Source of the DNA: Atopobiaceae bacterium
GTDB taxonomy: Bacteria > Actinomycetota > Coriobacteriia > Coriobacteriales > Atopobiaceae
DNA length: 42,557 nucleotides
Direction: 5' to 3'
Assembly: GCA_017545665.1 (NCBI GenBank)
Contig: JAFWKQ010000108.1
Coordinates: 1-42,557 of the forward strand
The translations under genes and the position numbers were made by a program. How positions within the stretch are numbered: the stretch's first letter is position 1; every line of letters begins with the position of its first letter. A model generated the notes under the pieces. It saw only the letters and a list, made by a program, of their open reading frames with translations. It was not told the origin of the DNA and ran no database searches. Positions 7,364-16,118 of the stretch are shown piece after piece.

Positions 7364-8572
7364 ATGATGATTGAACGGCCGTATTACATCGACCGGCTTT
7401 GGCGTCATCGCGGGGTGGGGCTCGCTAAGGTACTCACCGGCATGCGGCGCTCAGGCAAATCGGGCATATTGCGCCTCCTTGAGCAACGTTTGCTCAAGGA
7501 GGGCGCAAGGCCCACCTCTCTTCTCTCTATCAATCTTGAGCTGGCACAAAACGCGCACCTTCGTCAGCCCGACGCGCTCCTGGCCCACATCCACGCTTCA
7601 AGAGGGCCTGAGAAGCCCACCTACGTCCTTCTGGACGAGGCGCAGGAAACACGGGGAATCGGCAGCGTAGTTCGTACCCTTCTTGACGAGGGCGGCTACG
7701 ACGTTTATCTAACGGGTTCGCATACCAGACTCGTAGAGTGGGAACTTGCCGACGTGATGAGTGGACGCTACGTGGAACTACACGTGTTTCCACTCTCCTT
7801 TAGCGAGTATTGCCAGGCCCACACACAAACAAGTGCGACCACAACAAACGGGAAGCTCTTTCAGCAGTATTTGCACAATGGTGGGTTGCCGCACACGCTT
7901 GCCCTCGAGGGCGACGACTACGCCCTGCAAGACTATTTGGACGGCGTTTACCACACCATCGTTAGGCGGGACGTGGCAGGAGGCCTCGGACACGAGGACC
8001 CCCTTCTCCTCGACGCCATTGCAAGGAGCCTGTATGCCGACCTTGGATTGCCATCGTCCGCGAGCAAAATCTCCCGCGCGCTCTCCTCGAGTGGACGAAG
8101 TTGCTCCGACGATACCGTTGCGCGCTATCTGGGCGCCCTTACCAGCGCCTATGCGTTTCATAGCATGCGCAGGTTCGACCTAAGAACGGGCATGGAGCTC
8201 AAAACGCAAGAGAAGTACTATGCGGATGATCTTGGCCTCAGGACACTGATGGTTGGACCGCACCAGACGAGCCTCGCGGGCCTCTTGGAAAACGTCGTAT
8301 ACCTAGAGCTACGCAGACGCTATGGCAGCGTGTATGCAGGCAAGCACTATAAACGTAGCATTGACTTCGTGGCAGGTGACGCCCAGGGCAGGGAGTACTT
8401 TCAGGTTGTGCCAAGCGTCCTCGACGTGGCCGTCCTAAACCAGACGCTCGCTCCCCTTCAGGCAGAGCGCGACAACTATCCCAAAACGATTCTTACGCTC
8501 GATGAGGTGGGCGTAGAATCGCATCAGGGCATTCGCCAGCGCAACCTTGTGGAATGGTTGCTCGCATCATAG
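7364..8572 (+). CDS. AAA-family ATPase with DUF4143 C-terminal domain
   Basis: The protein has 402 residues. Walker A is GMRRSGKS at 26-33, Walker B is YVLLDE ending at Asp91-Glu92, and a sensor-like LTGSHTRL follows. The C-terminal part (about 200-390) matches the DUF4143 layout, including YYADDLGLR and a late nuclease-like strand pair ending in SIDFVAGDAQGREYFQV. Proteins of this class are common, usually solitary and horizontally mobile, and their role is unresolved. A link to restriction or toxin-like functions has been suggested for relatives. An AAAAAGGA site lies just before two adjacent in-frame ATGs; the second (7367) is equally possible. It is divergent from the MIF gene. Confidence 0.88.
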   Translation: MMIERPYYIDRLWRHRGVGLAKVLTGMRRSGKSGILRLLEQRLLKEGARPTSLLSINLELAQNAHLRQPDALLAHIHASRGPEKPTYVLLDEAQETRGIGSVVRTLLDEGGYDVYLTGSHTRLVEWELADVMSGRYVELHVFPLSFSEYCQAHTQTSATTTNGKLFQQYLHNGGLPHTLALEGDDYALQDYLDGVYHTIVRRDVAGGLGHEDPLLLDAIARSLYADLGLPSSASKISRALSSSGRSCSDDTVARYLGALTSAYAFHSMRRFDLRTGMELKTQEKYYADDLGLRTLMVGPHQTSLAGLLENVVYLELRRRYGSVYAGKHYKRSIDFVAGDAQGREYFQVVPSVLDVAVLNQTLAPLQAERDNYPKTILTLDEVGVESHQGIRQRNLVEWLLAS

Positions 8573-8574
8573 AA

Positions 8575-8600
8575 CGAGCGGGGGACGATTCCCCCGCTCG
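8575..8600. terminator. GC-rich hairpin between convergent genes
   Basis: CGAGCGGGGGA and TCCCCCGCTCG form a perfect 11-bp stem with a four-base loop. There is no T-run on either side, so it is a weak or Rho-assisted terminator at best. It sits between the DUF4143 ATPase and the L,D-transpeptidase. Confidence 0.55.
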
Positions 8601-8643
8601 CGTCAACCATCGATTCTAAACCGGTAGATACAGTAGACAAGCC

Positions 8644-10683
8644 CTACCAGTGCACATAGACCTTCTCACCCACATGCGTTATGCCATAGAGCTCTGCCGC
8701 CTTGGTGTAGGGAAGATTCACGCAACCGTGGCTTCCGTTGTAGTAGTAGCTCTCGCCGCCAAAGGTCGAGCGCCAGGTTGCGTCATGCAATCCATAGCCA
8801 CCATAGAACGGCATCCAGTAATTGACGAAGCTCTCGTAGTCGGGATACCCGTCTCCGTTGTAATCCATGCCGACGAGCACGGTGTTCGTCTGCATCGAAT
8901 AGATGCTGAATTCGCCTGTAACCGTGGAATGGCTATCGTACATGCTGCCCGACACAAACGCAGACTCCCAAATGACCTCGCCCTTCTCGTCAAACAGACG
9001 TGCGAACTGGGATTCCAAGTCCACGTCTATGTAGCGGCCAAGGTCCTTATTCCAACCACCGTGCGCATACGCCTTCTCGCGCGATTCACCCTCCGTCTTG
9101 AGCTCGTCGTTCGTGGGCGCCTCAAAGGGAGCCGTGTTTCCCTCTGCCAGACGCTTGCAAAACTCGTCCACGAAGGCATCCTTGTTAAGGGAGTAATAAG
9201 ACCAGTCGTCGTCGCGATAGACCGCATTGGCCACGGCGTATTCCGCCCACTCGCCCACGGCATCTTTGTCAACCTCTACCTTCGGCCCAGCACCAACCGT
9301 TACCCACTGTGCGTTTTGGTCGGCGTTGGAAATAATAACTTCGTTGCCACCAGACAGAATGGAAATGTCTGAAGTGCGCGAGCGATTGGCGTTCTCGGCA
9401 GTATGCATAAACGTGGGAAGGTCCTCAACCGTAGCTTGGTGGGTTACGCTTTCCGAAGAAGGCTCGCTCTTGTACTTGAACTGTCGGATATCGTCTGCCG
9501 CCGCCTGGGCAATCGCCTTCGAATCCACAGCGGTGCCCTCAGTCGAGCCCGTGACCTTATAGAGCCCCGAGGTCTCGTCGAGCGCAATGCGAGCGTTGTT
9601 GGTGGGGAGATTCTTCTCGTTATATCCGTCTGCGGCGTCAGACACGATCTTCTTAGCCGCATCCTCGTCAAACGAGAGGTTTGCCTCAACCTCAACCGGG
9701 TTGGGAATCAGAAGCGCGATTGGCCAAAAGTAGGCAGACTGACCCCTCATGGCGTCGGACGCCATGTGCTCCTCGTTTCGGTCCATTCCAACGTCCGCAC
9801 CTCGCACCGAAGTCGAGAAGTCACCAACGACAACGCTGCATTCGTAATCGGCCGTCTGCTTCTCCAGGTTTGCCCGCGCCTCATCCAGCGTCTGTCCCGA
9901 CACATCAAAACCATTGACGCGCGTGTTGGGCAGGAACCTGTTGGAGAAACGCCGCACTCCCAGTATGTAAACCGCCACAAGGGCTATGACCACGCACACC
10001 ACAACGGCAACGATTCGAATTGCATTTTCGTTGCGTTTTGGTTTGGCGGCATCCGCCATATCGTAGGCCGATGGCATGGGAGTATAGGCGGGTGAATCTT
10101 CAATGTAGCTAGAGTAGGCCGAAGAAGGTCCGCCAACAAACTGCGAGTTGTCGCCAGTCTCCCCCTCATCCCACGTCAGCGAGGGGGGCTCCACGCCCAT
10201 GGAAGGAGCAGAAGGCTCCTCAGAGATCACCTCGTCAGAGGCAGGCGCTTCGTCGCTTGCGTTCTCGTAGGCCGCAGGCACATCTTTGGAAATGGGCTCA
10301 TACGGGTTGGCACGCTCTATGGAAGAGGTCTCCTCGAGCGTCGGAGTCTCGCTTGACAAGACCTCGTCGATGGCAGGAGGCTCCTCAAAGTCGGCGTCGT
10401 AGGTTACGGACACCTCTTGAGGAGCGGCCTCCTCGAAGTCGGCCTCGTAGGTTACGGTCTCCTCTTGAGGGGCGGTCTCCTCGTGTTCGGCCTCCACGCT
10501 CGTGGACGACATCTCCGCCTGGACAACTTCCTCTTCTCCGTCGTCGACGCCATCTGCCATGGGGGCCTGATCTTCTTGGTCTTGATTGGAATCGAGCGTT
10601 TGTTCGTGTGGCAGCTTCCGTCCCCAGAAGCCAGTCTTTTTGGTGGCGTTTCCACCCTCATTTTGTATATGTTCGTCTGTCAC
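8644..10683 (-). CDS. L,D-transpeptidase (YkuD) with acidic cytoplasmic tail
   Basis: The protein has 679 residues. The first 215 are cytoplasmic, very rich in Glu/Asp/Pro/Ser, and contain two near-copies of a TY(E/D)ADFEE block (about 78-101). One membrane helix follows at 222-242. Next comes an extracellular domain of the PG_binding_4 type often found with YkuD (NTRVNGFDVSGQTLDEA near 253-270). The C-terminal YkuD domain has His633 and the SHGCVNLP motif with catalytic Cys654. It would make 3-3 peptidoglycan cross-links or attach proteins to the wall. The tail has many Ser/Thr next to acids, so phosphorylation is conceivable, but that is speculation. Confidence 0.92.
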   Translation of the reverse strand: MTDEHIQNEGGNATKKTGFWGRKLPHEQTLDSNQDQEDQAPMADGVDDGEEEVVQAEMSSTSVEAEHEETAPQEETVTYEADFEEAAPQEVSVTYDADFEEPPAIDEVLSSETPTLEETSSIERANPYEPISKDVPAAYENASDEAPASDEVISEEPSAPSMGVEPPSLTWDEGETGDNSQFVGGPSSAYSSYIEDSPAYTPMPSAYDMADAAKPKRNENAIRIVAVVVCVVIALVAVYILGVRRFSNRFLPNTRVNGFDVSGQTLDEARANLEKQTADYECSVVVGDFSTSVRGADVGMDRNEEHMASDAMRGQSAYFWPIALLIPNPVEVEANLSFDEDAAKKIVSDAADGYNEKNLPTNNARIALDETSGLYKVTGSTEGTAVDSKAIAQAAADDIRQFKYKSEPSSESVTHQATVEDLPTFMHTAENANRSRTSDISILSGGNEVIISNADQNAQWVTVGAGPKVEVDKDAVGEWAEYAVANAVYRDDDWSYYSLNKDAFVDEFCKRLAEGNTAPFEAPTNDELKTEGESREKAYAHGGWNKDLGRYIDVDLESQFARLFDEKGEVIWESAFVSGSMYDSHSTVTGEFSIYSMQTNTVLVGMDYNGDGYPDYESFVNYWMPFYGGYGLHDATWRSTFGGESYYYNGSHGCVNLPYTKAAELYGITHVGEKVYVHW

Positions 10684-10799
10684 GTAATTCTCCCAGACAC
10701 TTGTCTTAGCAGCGAATGCCCATTATGCCAAATTAGCGCGCAATTTGCGTGAACACACACAACAATCGTTCTTGAAATGAACCTGATTTTCGCGTCCCG

Positions 10800-10881
10800 C
10801 GCCCATGCCGCCCCGCACGCGGCTCCGCGCTCGCTTCGCTCGCTCACTCCGTGAGTCGCCGCTTGCGGGGCGGCATGGGCG
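10800..10881. repeat. Interrupted palindrome with GCTCGCTTCGCTC core, copy 2
   Basis: Perfect 18-bp arms (10800-10817 and 10864-10881) enclose GCGGCTCC, GCTCGCTTCGCTC and CTCCGTGAGTCGCCGC. The arms are unrelated to those of copy 1, while the interior is nearly identical. It lies 31 bases past the stop of the minus-strand zinc-ribbon gene. Confidence 0.85.
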
Positions 10882-10912
10882 GGTCGTGAGCCACTTGCCA
10901 GCATGCCTTGCG

Positions 10913-12391
10913 CTAATAACCCCAGGTGTCTGACTGCCCGTAGTAATTGCTGTACGAACCGTAGGCATCCGAGCCATAGCCATCTTCGTCGGTCGAACCA
11001 TATGTGCCCGACCTGTTGCCGTAAGTAGACCCGTTTTGCTGGTTGCTCGTTTGGCTGCTCGACGAGCTGTTTTGTCGCTTTTGGCCATTCTTTATTTGCT
11101 CTTGTATTTGACGCGTGGTGTCTTCTACCTTTTTTAGCTCTTCTTCCTCACGGGCCGCCTGCTCCTGCTCAAGTCGCTCCAATGCCTCATTGCGCCGGTT
11201 CAGAACCGCATCTATGTATGATTCCGCATTGCCTATGCCAGCCGTCTTCATCCAAGCCCGCAGCGCATCCACATCTGCGTCGCGTACGTTCTCGGGAGCA
11301 ATGGGGACAAAGACGAACACGGGATTTCGCACGTCCTTGTCTTCTTGCTTTTTGCTTCCCGTCGCTTCCTTGCTTTCTACCGGTTGCTCGGGCGTCTCAA
11401 CTTCCACCGTAAAGGTGTCAACGGAACCGTCGTACACTATTCCCTCATCCGATACGGGTCGACCTTCCAACGAGATTCCATACGACCCGGGAAGCATGGA
11501 GATCTCGGCATGCTTAGGAGTCACAAGATAGACCTCGTCCACGTCTTTCCCGCTTACCGCCTTCCCCTTTACGCGCAGGGGAATGGGCGTCATGTGCTCT
11601 TCCTGGTAGCCGTCGATGTCCAAGGTCACCGCTACGGGCAAGGTGGTATTGAGCGCCCGCTCGCGGGCCGCCTGCTCCTCCTGCATCCGCTGGGATTCCC
11701 CAGCTCCGCGCACCAGAAGCACGATTCCAACCACAAGCAGTGTTGCCACTATTGCGCACGCCACCGCACAGAGTCGTTTGTGGTCTCTCACAAATCTCTT
11801 TATGGATGCTAATACGCCGGCACCCTTGGACGCGACCTGCTCCGCATTCGCGCCCTCCGCAGGACCGTCATCCAACAAGTCAGCACGTGGCGCCCTCGTT
11901 GCCGACGAATCGCTCGCATCGTCTTCCATAGGCGCGTACGCCGCTTCCGCCACGGGCTCCGAATTGGGTTCGGGGGCATCGTCTTGGTACTCCCGACCCT
12001 CCTCCTGTGACTCAACGGATTCTGCGACGTTGCCCTCTCCATCGGAATTCTCTTGCGCGACGGAAGCTTCCTCTGCGTATTCTGAGTCGTCCACATCGGT
12101 TTTGTCAGACAGCGTCTCCTGCTCGACGAGCTCCTCAAGCTCAGCATCTAGTTCGTCTTCATCCTTGGGCGCCGCATCGTCCTCAGGCGTGCCCTCATCT
12201 AATGCGTCTTTTGCAGAGCCGTCCTCTTCGAGAGGCGTCCCCTCACCCGCATCGGCCTTAAGAGCAGATTCTTCTTCGAGCGCCTCTTCCTGCTCGACGA
12301 GCTCCTGTACCAAATCCTCCACCACGAGCCCGCATGACGGGCAAAAGCGCGTGCCGTAATGGAGCTCTTCTCCACAACGAGGACATTCCAT
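10913..12391 (-). CDS. Zinc-ribbon membrane protein with acidic linker and Ser/Gly/Tyr tail
   Basis: The protein has 492 residues from the ATG at 12391, chosen because it starts directly before the zinc ribbon and has an AGAGGG site. The longest frame adds 21 implausible residues. Cys3, Cys6, Cys17 and Cys20 form the ribbon (CPRC...CPSC). An acidic linker (about 25-190) leads to one membrane helix at about 207-227. The extracellular part has a beta-rich domain (about 252-340, PLRVKGKAVSG...PGSYGISLEG), a charged helix (about 395-440) and a tail rich in Ser, Gln, Tyr and Gly. It may be an envelope sensor or scaffold. I do not know the function. Confidence 0.75.
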   Translation of the reverse strand: MECPRCGEELHYGTRFCPSCGLVVEDLVQELVEQEEALEEESALKADAGEGTPLEEDGSAKDALDEGTPEDDAAPKDEDELDAELEELVEQETLSDKTDVDDSEYAEEASVAQENSDGEGNVAESVESQEEGREYQDDAPEPNSEPVAEAAYAPMEDDASDSSATRAPRADLLDDGPAEGANAEQVASKGAGVLASIKRFVRDHKRLCAVACAIVATLLVVGIVLLVRGAGESQRMQEEQAARERALNTTLPVAVTLDIDGYQEEHMTPIPLRVKGKAVSGKDVDEVYLVTPKHAEISMLPGSYGISLEGRPVSDEGIVYDGSVDTFTVEVETPEQPVESKEATGSKKQEDKDVRNPVFVFVPIAPENVRDADVDALRAWMKTAGIGNAESYIDAVLNRRNEALERLEQEQAAREEEELKKVEDTTRQIQEQIKNGQKRQNSSSSSQTSNQQNGSTYGNRSGTYGSTDEDGYGSDAYGSYSNYYGQSDTWGY

Positions 12392-12497
12392 GGAGACCCT
12401 CTTAACGTTAATCGGCATTAAGAACCATAAAAGCATAGACCTGCGCACAGGCACTTCTGCACATTCTAGGGGTAAAGCGTGAATATGCTCAAGTGAT

Positions 12498-13331
12498 TTA
12501 AGCCTGACGGCCCGTAAGTTGGGCGCGAACGTCGGCCATGCGTTTTGCGGGAATCGCTATGGAAGTTCCGTCGTCCAGAAGAAGGCGTCCCGCCTTGAGC
12601 TCCACCACGTGGTCGCGATTCACGGCATAGCTTCGATGCACTCGCATAATCTTGTTGCCCACCATCTCCACGACATCGCGAATAACTGCTGGAACAATGA
12701 TGTCTTTGGTCATGCAATGGACGATGGTTCGTTTGCGACTTGCCTCAAGGTAGATAATCTGAGAGGGATGCACCCAGTGGACGGTTCCGTCCACGTCGTA
12801 CAACGACACATTGGTACGCGAGGAGCCGAGCCTTCGGAGCGAACGCATATAGCGATAGGTCTCCGTCCCCGCCGCTATGGGATAGCTGTCTCCCTCCTCC
12901 ACATAATCCACCGGTGCGGATATGTGCAGGTGTGCGAGCTGGGTACGCCTACCGCTACGGCGCCATATTAACGTGCATCTATTCCAGTGCGCATACACGT
13001 ACTCGCTGTCGGGAGGCGTAATCACCAGATAACGCCCCGATATGCAGCAGATGCGCTCGGAACACAGGGTGACGGAGTATTCCTCGTCCGTTACCGTGGC
13101 CATCTCTATGCTGCACTCCTTGTTATCCAAAAAGGCGGCAAAGGCATCACGAGAGTTGGCGACGTAGTCTTTCTGAAGGCCAATCCAATTGAAATCCTTT
13201 GCCGTCTTGTTCAGGCACCAATCGAAGTTTTGGGCATGCAGGTGGGCAAGATAGTCTTTTGTTAGCCGCAACGCCTCCTTGGCAAATGTGTCAACGGAGC
13301 TTTCGGTGGTACGCATGTATGATGTAGCCAT
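12498..13331 (-). CDS. LytTR-family transcription regulator with NTF2-like N-terminal domain
   Basis: The protein has 277 residues from the ATG at 13331, which has GGAG six bases upstream; the longest frame starts 28 codons earlier without support. Residues about 15-140 look like an NTF2/SnoaL-type fold (DWCLNKTAKDFNWIG, ISGRYLVIT). Residues about 172-272 are a LytTR DNA-binding domain (VHWVHPSQIIYLEA, IMRVHRSYAVNRDHV, SIAIPAKR). There is no receiver domain and no adjacent histidine kinase, so it is probably a one-component regulator. The zinc-ribbon gene follows 106 bases downstream on the same strand and is a plausible target. Confidence 0.85.
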   Translation of the reverse strand: MATSYMRTTESSVDTFAKEALRLTKDYLAHLHAQNFDWCLNKTAKDFNWIGLQKDYVANSRDAFAAFLDNKECSIEMATVTDEEYSVTLCSERICCISGRYLVITPPDSEYVYAHWNRCTLIWRRSGRRTQLAHLHISAPVDYVEEGDSYPIAAGTETYRYMRSLRRLGSSRTNVSLYDVDGTVHWVHPSQIIYLEASRKRTIVHCMTKDIIVPAVIRDVVEMVGNKIMRVHRSYAVNRDHVVELKAGRLLLDDGTSIAIPAKRMADVRAQLTGRQA

Positions 13332-13676
13332 GGCCACTCCGTTCTCGCGGCGCGGTCGTAACCCTCGCTTTAGTCTCAGTCTACGAACGAAGGTTTTGTC
13401 GTGCAAATGTTTCATTGGGAAAATTGAGCTTGTTCCAAAACATGTGTCGTTCGTTCTTCCGCAATGAGCGTTTTCTCCACATTTTCGAAAACGTCTCCCT
13501 GATTCGCCTTCCAGAACTCTTTATGCCAACGGGATTCGATCGCACTCGGGCGCTCAGTTCGCACCCACAGGTTGAGGCGATGGGTCCAGTGAGGGGAATG
13601 CAGGGAGTCGTACCCACGGCGGGGGCCTACAATGGGAACGTGCGAATGAATACATAGCTATGGAAAGGGAGGAGCC
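13332..13676. other. Divergent regulatory region, 345 bases, no gene
   Basis: This region lies between the LytTR gene (minus) and the hydrolase-glpK operon (plus). It holds an interrupted palindrome: ACGAACGA (13383-13390) pairs with TCGTTCGT (13447-13454), and GTTTTG pairs with CAAAAC just inside it. A second short inverted repeat, CGTTTTC/GAAAACG, lies near 13469-13490. These could be operators for the divergent LytTR regulator or members of the hairpin units described elsewhere. I could not identify clear -10/-35 pairs. Confidence 0.4.
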
Positions 13677-14618
13677 ATGCACACAGAAGATCGTACGCAA
13701 AGCGTCTGCTTTGAATCGACTTCGGGAACCACGCAAATTCGTGGCAGCATCTGGTGGCCTGAAGACGAGCCTTACGGGGTAATACAGCTTGTGCACGGCA
13801 TGGCGGAGCACATACAGCGTTACGAACCATTTGCCAAATACCTTAATGACCGAGGGTTCGTGGTATGCGGACACGACCATATTGGGCATGGCAGGAGCGT
13901 AAACAGCCCTGAGGAATGGGGACGCATCCCCATGAGCGGGGGAAGACACGTCCTCGTTGGCGATGTGGGCCATATGCGCGCGGTGATGCGCGAGCAACTG
14001 GGCACAACACTTCCCTATTTCCTCTTTGGCCATTCCATGGGCAGCTTTGTGGTACGGGCATACATAAGCGAATGCGCGCCTGGCCTTGCGGGCGCCATAA
14101 TATGCGGAACAGGGCACATCCCACCAGCGACTTCGAGTGCCGGCAACCTGGCTGCTCGCCTTATCGGCATGGTTAACGGCCAGGACTACGTAAGCAAACT
14201 ACTGAGCGACCTCTCGGTAGGTGCCTATGGCAAGCAGATCGAAAACGCACGCACGCCACTGGACTGGCTCTCGTACAACGAGGAGAACGTCGACGCCTAC
14301 ATCGCGGACGAGCGATGCGGTTTTCCTTTCTCGGCGGGGGGCAACGCCACCCTTACTGCGCTCACGCGGGAGGTTTGCTCACCAAAGTGCTTTGATCGCA
14401 TTCCCAAGGACCTGCCACTCCTCTTCGTGGCAGGCGACGGTGATCCGGTGGGAAATATGGGCAAAGGCGTAAAGATTGCCGCGGATATGGCTCGCGAGGC
14501 TGGGATCACCGACGTCACATGCACGATATACGAGCATATGCGCCACGAAATCCTCAATGAGACCAACGGCGAGCGCGTTATGGACGATATTGCGTCATGG
14601 ATGGAGGCACGCATATGA
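13677..14618 (+). CDS. Alpha/beta hydrolase, monoacylglycerol lipase / lysophospholipase type
   Basis: This 313-residue cytoplasmic hydrolase has the oxyanion-loop motif LVHGMAEH (about 38-45), the nucleophile Ser120 in FGHSMG, an acid in AGDGDP and His290 in HMRHE. The pattern HGMAEH...RY...DHxGHG is that of the Serine aminopeptidase S33 / monoglyceride lipase group. The ATG follows a GGGAGG site. Its stop overlaps the glycerol kinase start (ATGA), so the two are translationally coupled. This suggests the hydrolase releases glycerol from monoacylglycerol or a lysolipid and GlpK then phosphorylates it. Confidence 0.85.
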   Translation: MHTEDRTQSVCFESTSGTTQIRGSIWWPEDEPYGVIQLVHGMAEHIQRYEPFAKYLNDRGFVVCGHDHIGHGRSVNSPEEWGRIPMSGGRHVLVGDVGHMRAVMREQLGTTLPYFLFGHSMGSFVVRAYISECAPGLAGAIICGTGHIPPATSSAGNLAARLIGMVNGQDYVSKLLSDLSVGAYGKQIENARTPLDWLSYNEENVDAYIADERCGFPFSAGGNATLTALTREVCSPKCFDRIPKDLPLLFVAGDGDPVGNMGKGVKIAADMAREAGITDVTCTIYEHMRHEILNETNGERVMDDIASWMEARI

Positions 14619-16108
14619 GCGAGCGATTCGTTATAGCACTCGATCAGGGAACCACGTCGTCGCGCGCGGTACTCGTGGATCACGACGCGCAAATGGTTGA
14701 CTTTGTGCAACGTCCCTTTACGCAGATCTACCCTCAACCGGGCTGGGTCGAGCACAACCCACAGGAGATTCTGTTCTCTCAGCTGGGCTCTCTCACCGAG
14801 CTTTTGGCACGACATAACCTCAGTGAGAAGGACATAGCTGGAATTGGTATCGACAACCAGCGAGAGACCACCATCGTGTGGGATCCCTCCACCGGACAGC
14901 CCATTGCGAATGCCATCGTGTGGCAGTGTCGTCGCACGGCAGACCTCGTGCAAAGGCTTTGTGGAAATCCGTCCGTCGCACGGACGATTCGCAGCAAGAC
15001 CGGCCTTTTGCCCGACGCATACTTCTCGGCAAGCAAAATCGCCTGGTTGCTGGACAACATCCCTGGCGCCCGCGAGCGGGCGGAGGCGGGAGAGTTGTTA
15101 TTTGGAACCGTGGACACCTACCTCATTTGGGTGCTTACGGGCGGGCTCGTGCACGCCACCGACCCAACCAACGCGAGTCGCACCATGCTGTACAACATTC
15201 ACGAGGGGATGTGGGACGATGAGCTGCTCGAGCTGTTTAACGTCCCCAAGTCCATGATGCCCGAGGTTCGTCCCTCGTCCGGATCCTTTGGAGAGACAAG
15301 CTATCCAGGCGTGCCGGCCGGCATTCCCATATGTGGCGTCGCGGGCGATCAGCAGGCGTCTCTCTTCGGCCAATGCTGCTTTGCGCCCGGCCAAGCAAAA
15401 AACACCTACGGTACGGGCTGCTTCCTTCTCATGAATACGGGCGAAGAGGCGGTGGACTCGGCAAATCAGCTGGTAACCACCATCGCTGCAAGTGCACCCA
15501 ACGCCCGCCACACCGAATACGCCCTCGAGGGTTCGGTATTTGTAGGCGGTGCCGTTATGCAGTGGGTGCGCGATGAGCTTGGACTCATTCATACGGCAGC
15601 AGAGAGCGAGTCGCTTGCCGCCACCGTGCCCAACACCGGCGGCGTATACGTCGTGCCCGCCTTTACCGGCCTTGGCGCCCCTTGGTGGGAGGCCGACGCC
15701 CGTGGCACCATTTGCGGCATTACCCGTGGCACCAACAGAGCGCACCTGGTACGAGCCGCACTTGAGTCCATCGCGTACCAAGTCTCCGATCTTGTTCGCG
15801 CCATGGAGGCGGATGCGGGACGCCCGATTGACGTGCTTAACGTGGACGGAGGCGCCTCTGCGAACAACCTGCTCATGCAATTCCAGGCAGACATCCTGGA
15901 TCGTAAGCTCCATCGTCCCCAAAACATAGAGACAACCGCGCTGGGGGCGGCGTACTTGGCGGGCCTCGGTTGCGGATTCTGGAAGGATACCGAAGAGTTG
16001 GTTGCCATGCGCGCCAACGACGATGTGTTTACGGCTACGATGGACCGCGAGCAGGCAGAAGAGTTGCTCTATGGCTGGGCCAAGGCCGTAAAGCGCACGA
16101 TTGCATAA
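14615..16108 (+). CDS. glpK: Glycerol kinase
   Basis: The protein has 497 residues from the ATG that overlaps the previous stop by four bases. The longer frame adds six residues with no ribosome site. It carries the FGGY-kinase start ALDQGTTSSRA, the region around the catalytic Asp (VAGDQQASLFGQ), the ATP-site YGTGCFLLMNTG, and a late LNVDGGASANNLLMQ. It converts glycerol and ATP to glycerol 3-phosphate in the cytoplasm. Glycerol uptake (GlpF) and GlpD/GlpO are not in the window. The coupled hydrolase suggests lipid-derived glycerol as the source. Confidence 0.95.
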   Translation: MSERFVIALDQGTTSSRAVLVDHDAQMVDFVQRPFTQIYPQPGWVEHNPQEILFSQLGSLTELLARHNLSEKDIAGIGIDNQRETTIVWDPSTGQPIANAIVWQCRRTADLVQRLCGNPSVARTIRSKTGLLPDAYFSASKIAWLLDNIPGARERAEAGELLFGTVDTYLIWVLTGGLVHATDPTNASRTMLYNIHEGMWDDELLELFNVPKSMMPEVRPSSGSFGETSYPGVPAGIPICGVAGDQQASLFGQCCFAPGQAKNTYGTGCFLLMNTGEEAVDSANQLVTTIAASAPNARHTEYALEGSVFVGGAVMQWVRDELGLIHTAAESESLAATVPNTGGVYVVPAFTGLGAPWWEADARGTICGITRGTNRAHLVRAALESIAYQVSDLVRAMEADAGRPIDVLNVDGGASANNLLMQFQADILDRKLHRPQNIETTALGAAYLAGLGCGFWKDTEELVAMRANDDVFTATMDREQAEELLYGWAKAVKRTIA

Positions 16109-16118
16109 GGGGAACATG

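Noticed and set aside
15098..16117. 339-codon minus-strand open frame opposite glpK
   Set aside because: It is antisense to a clear glycerol kinase and has no recognisable domain.
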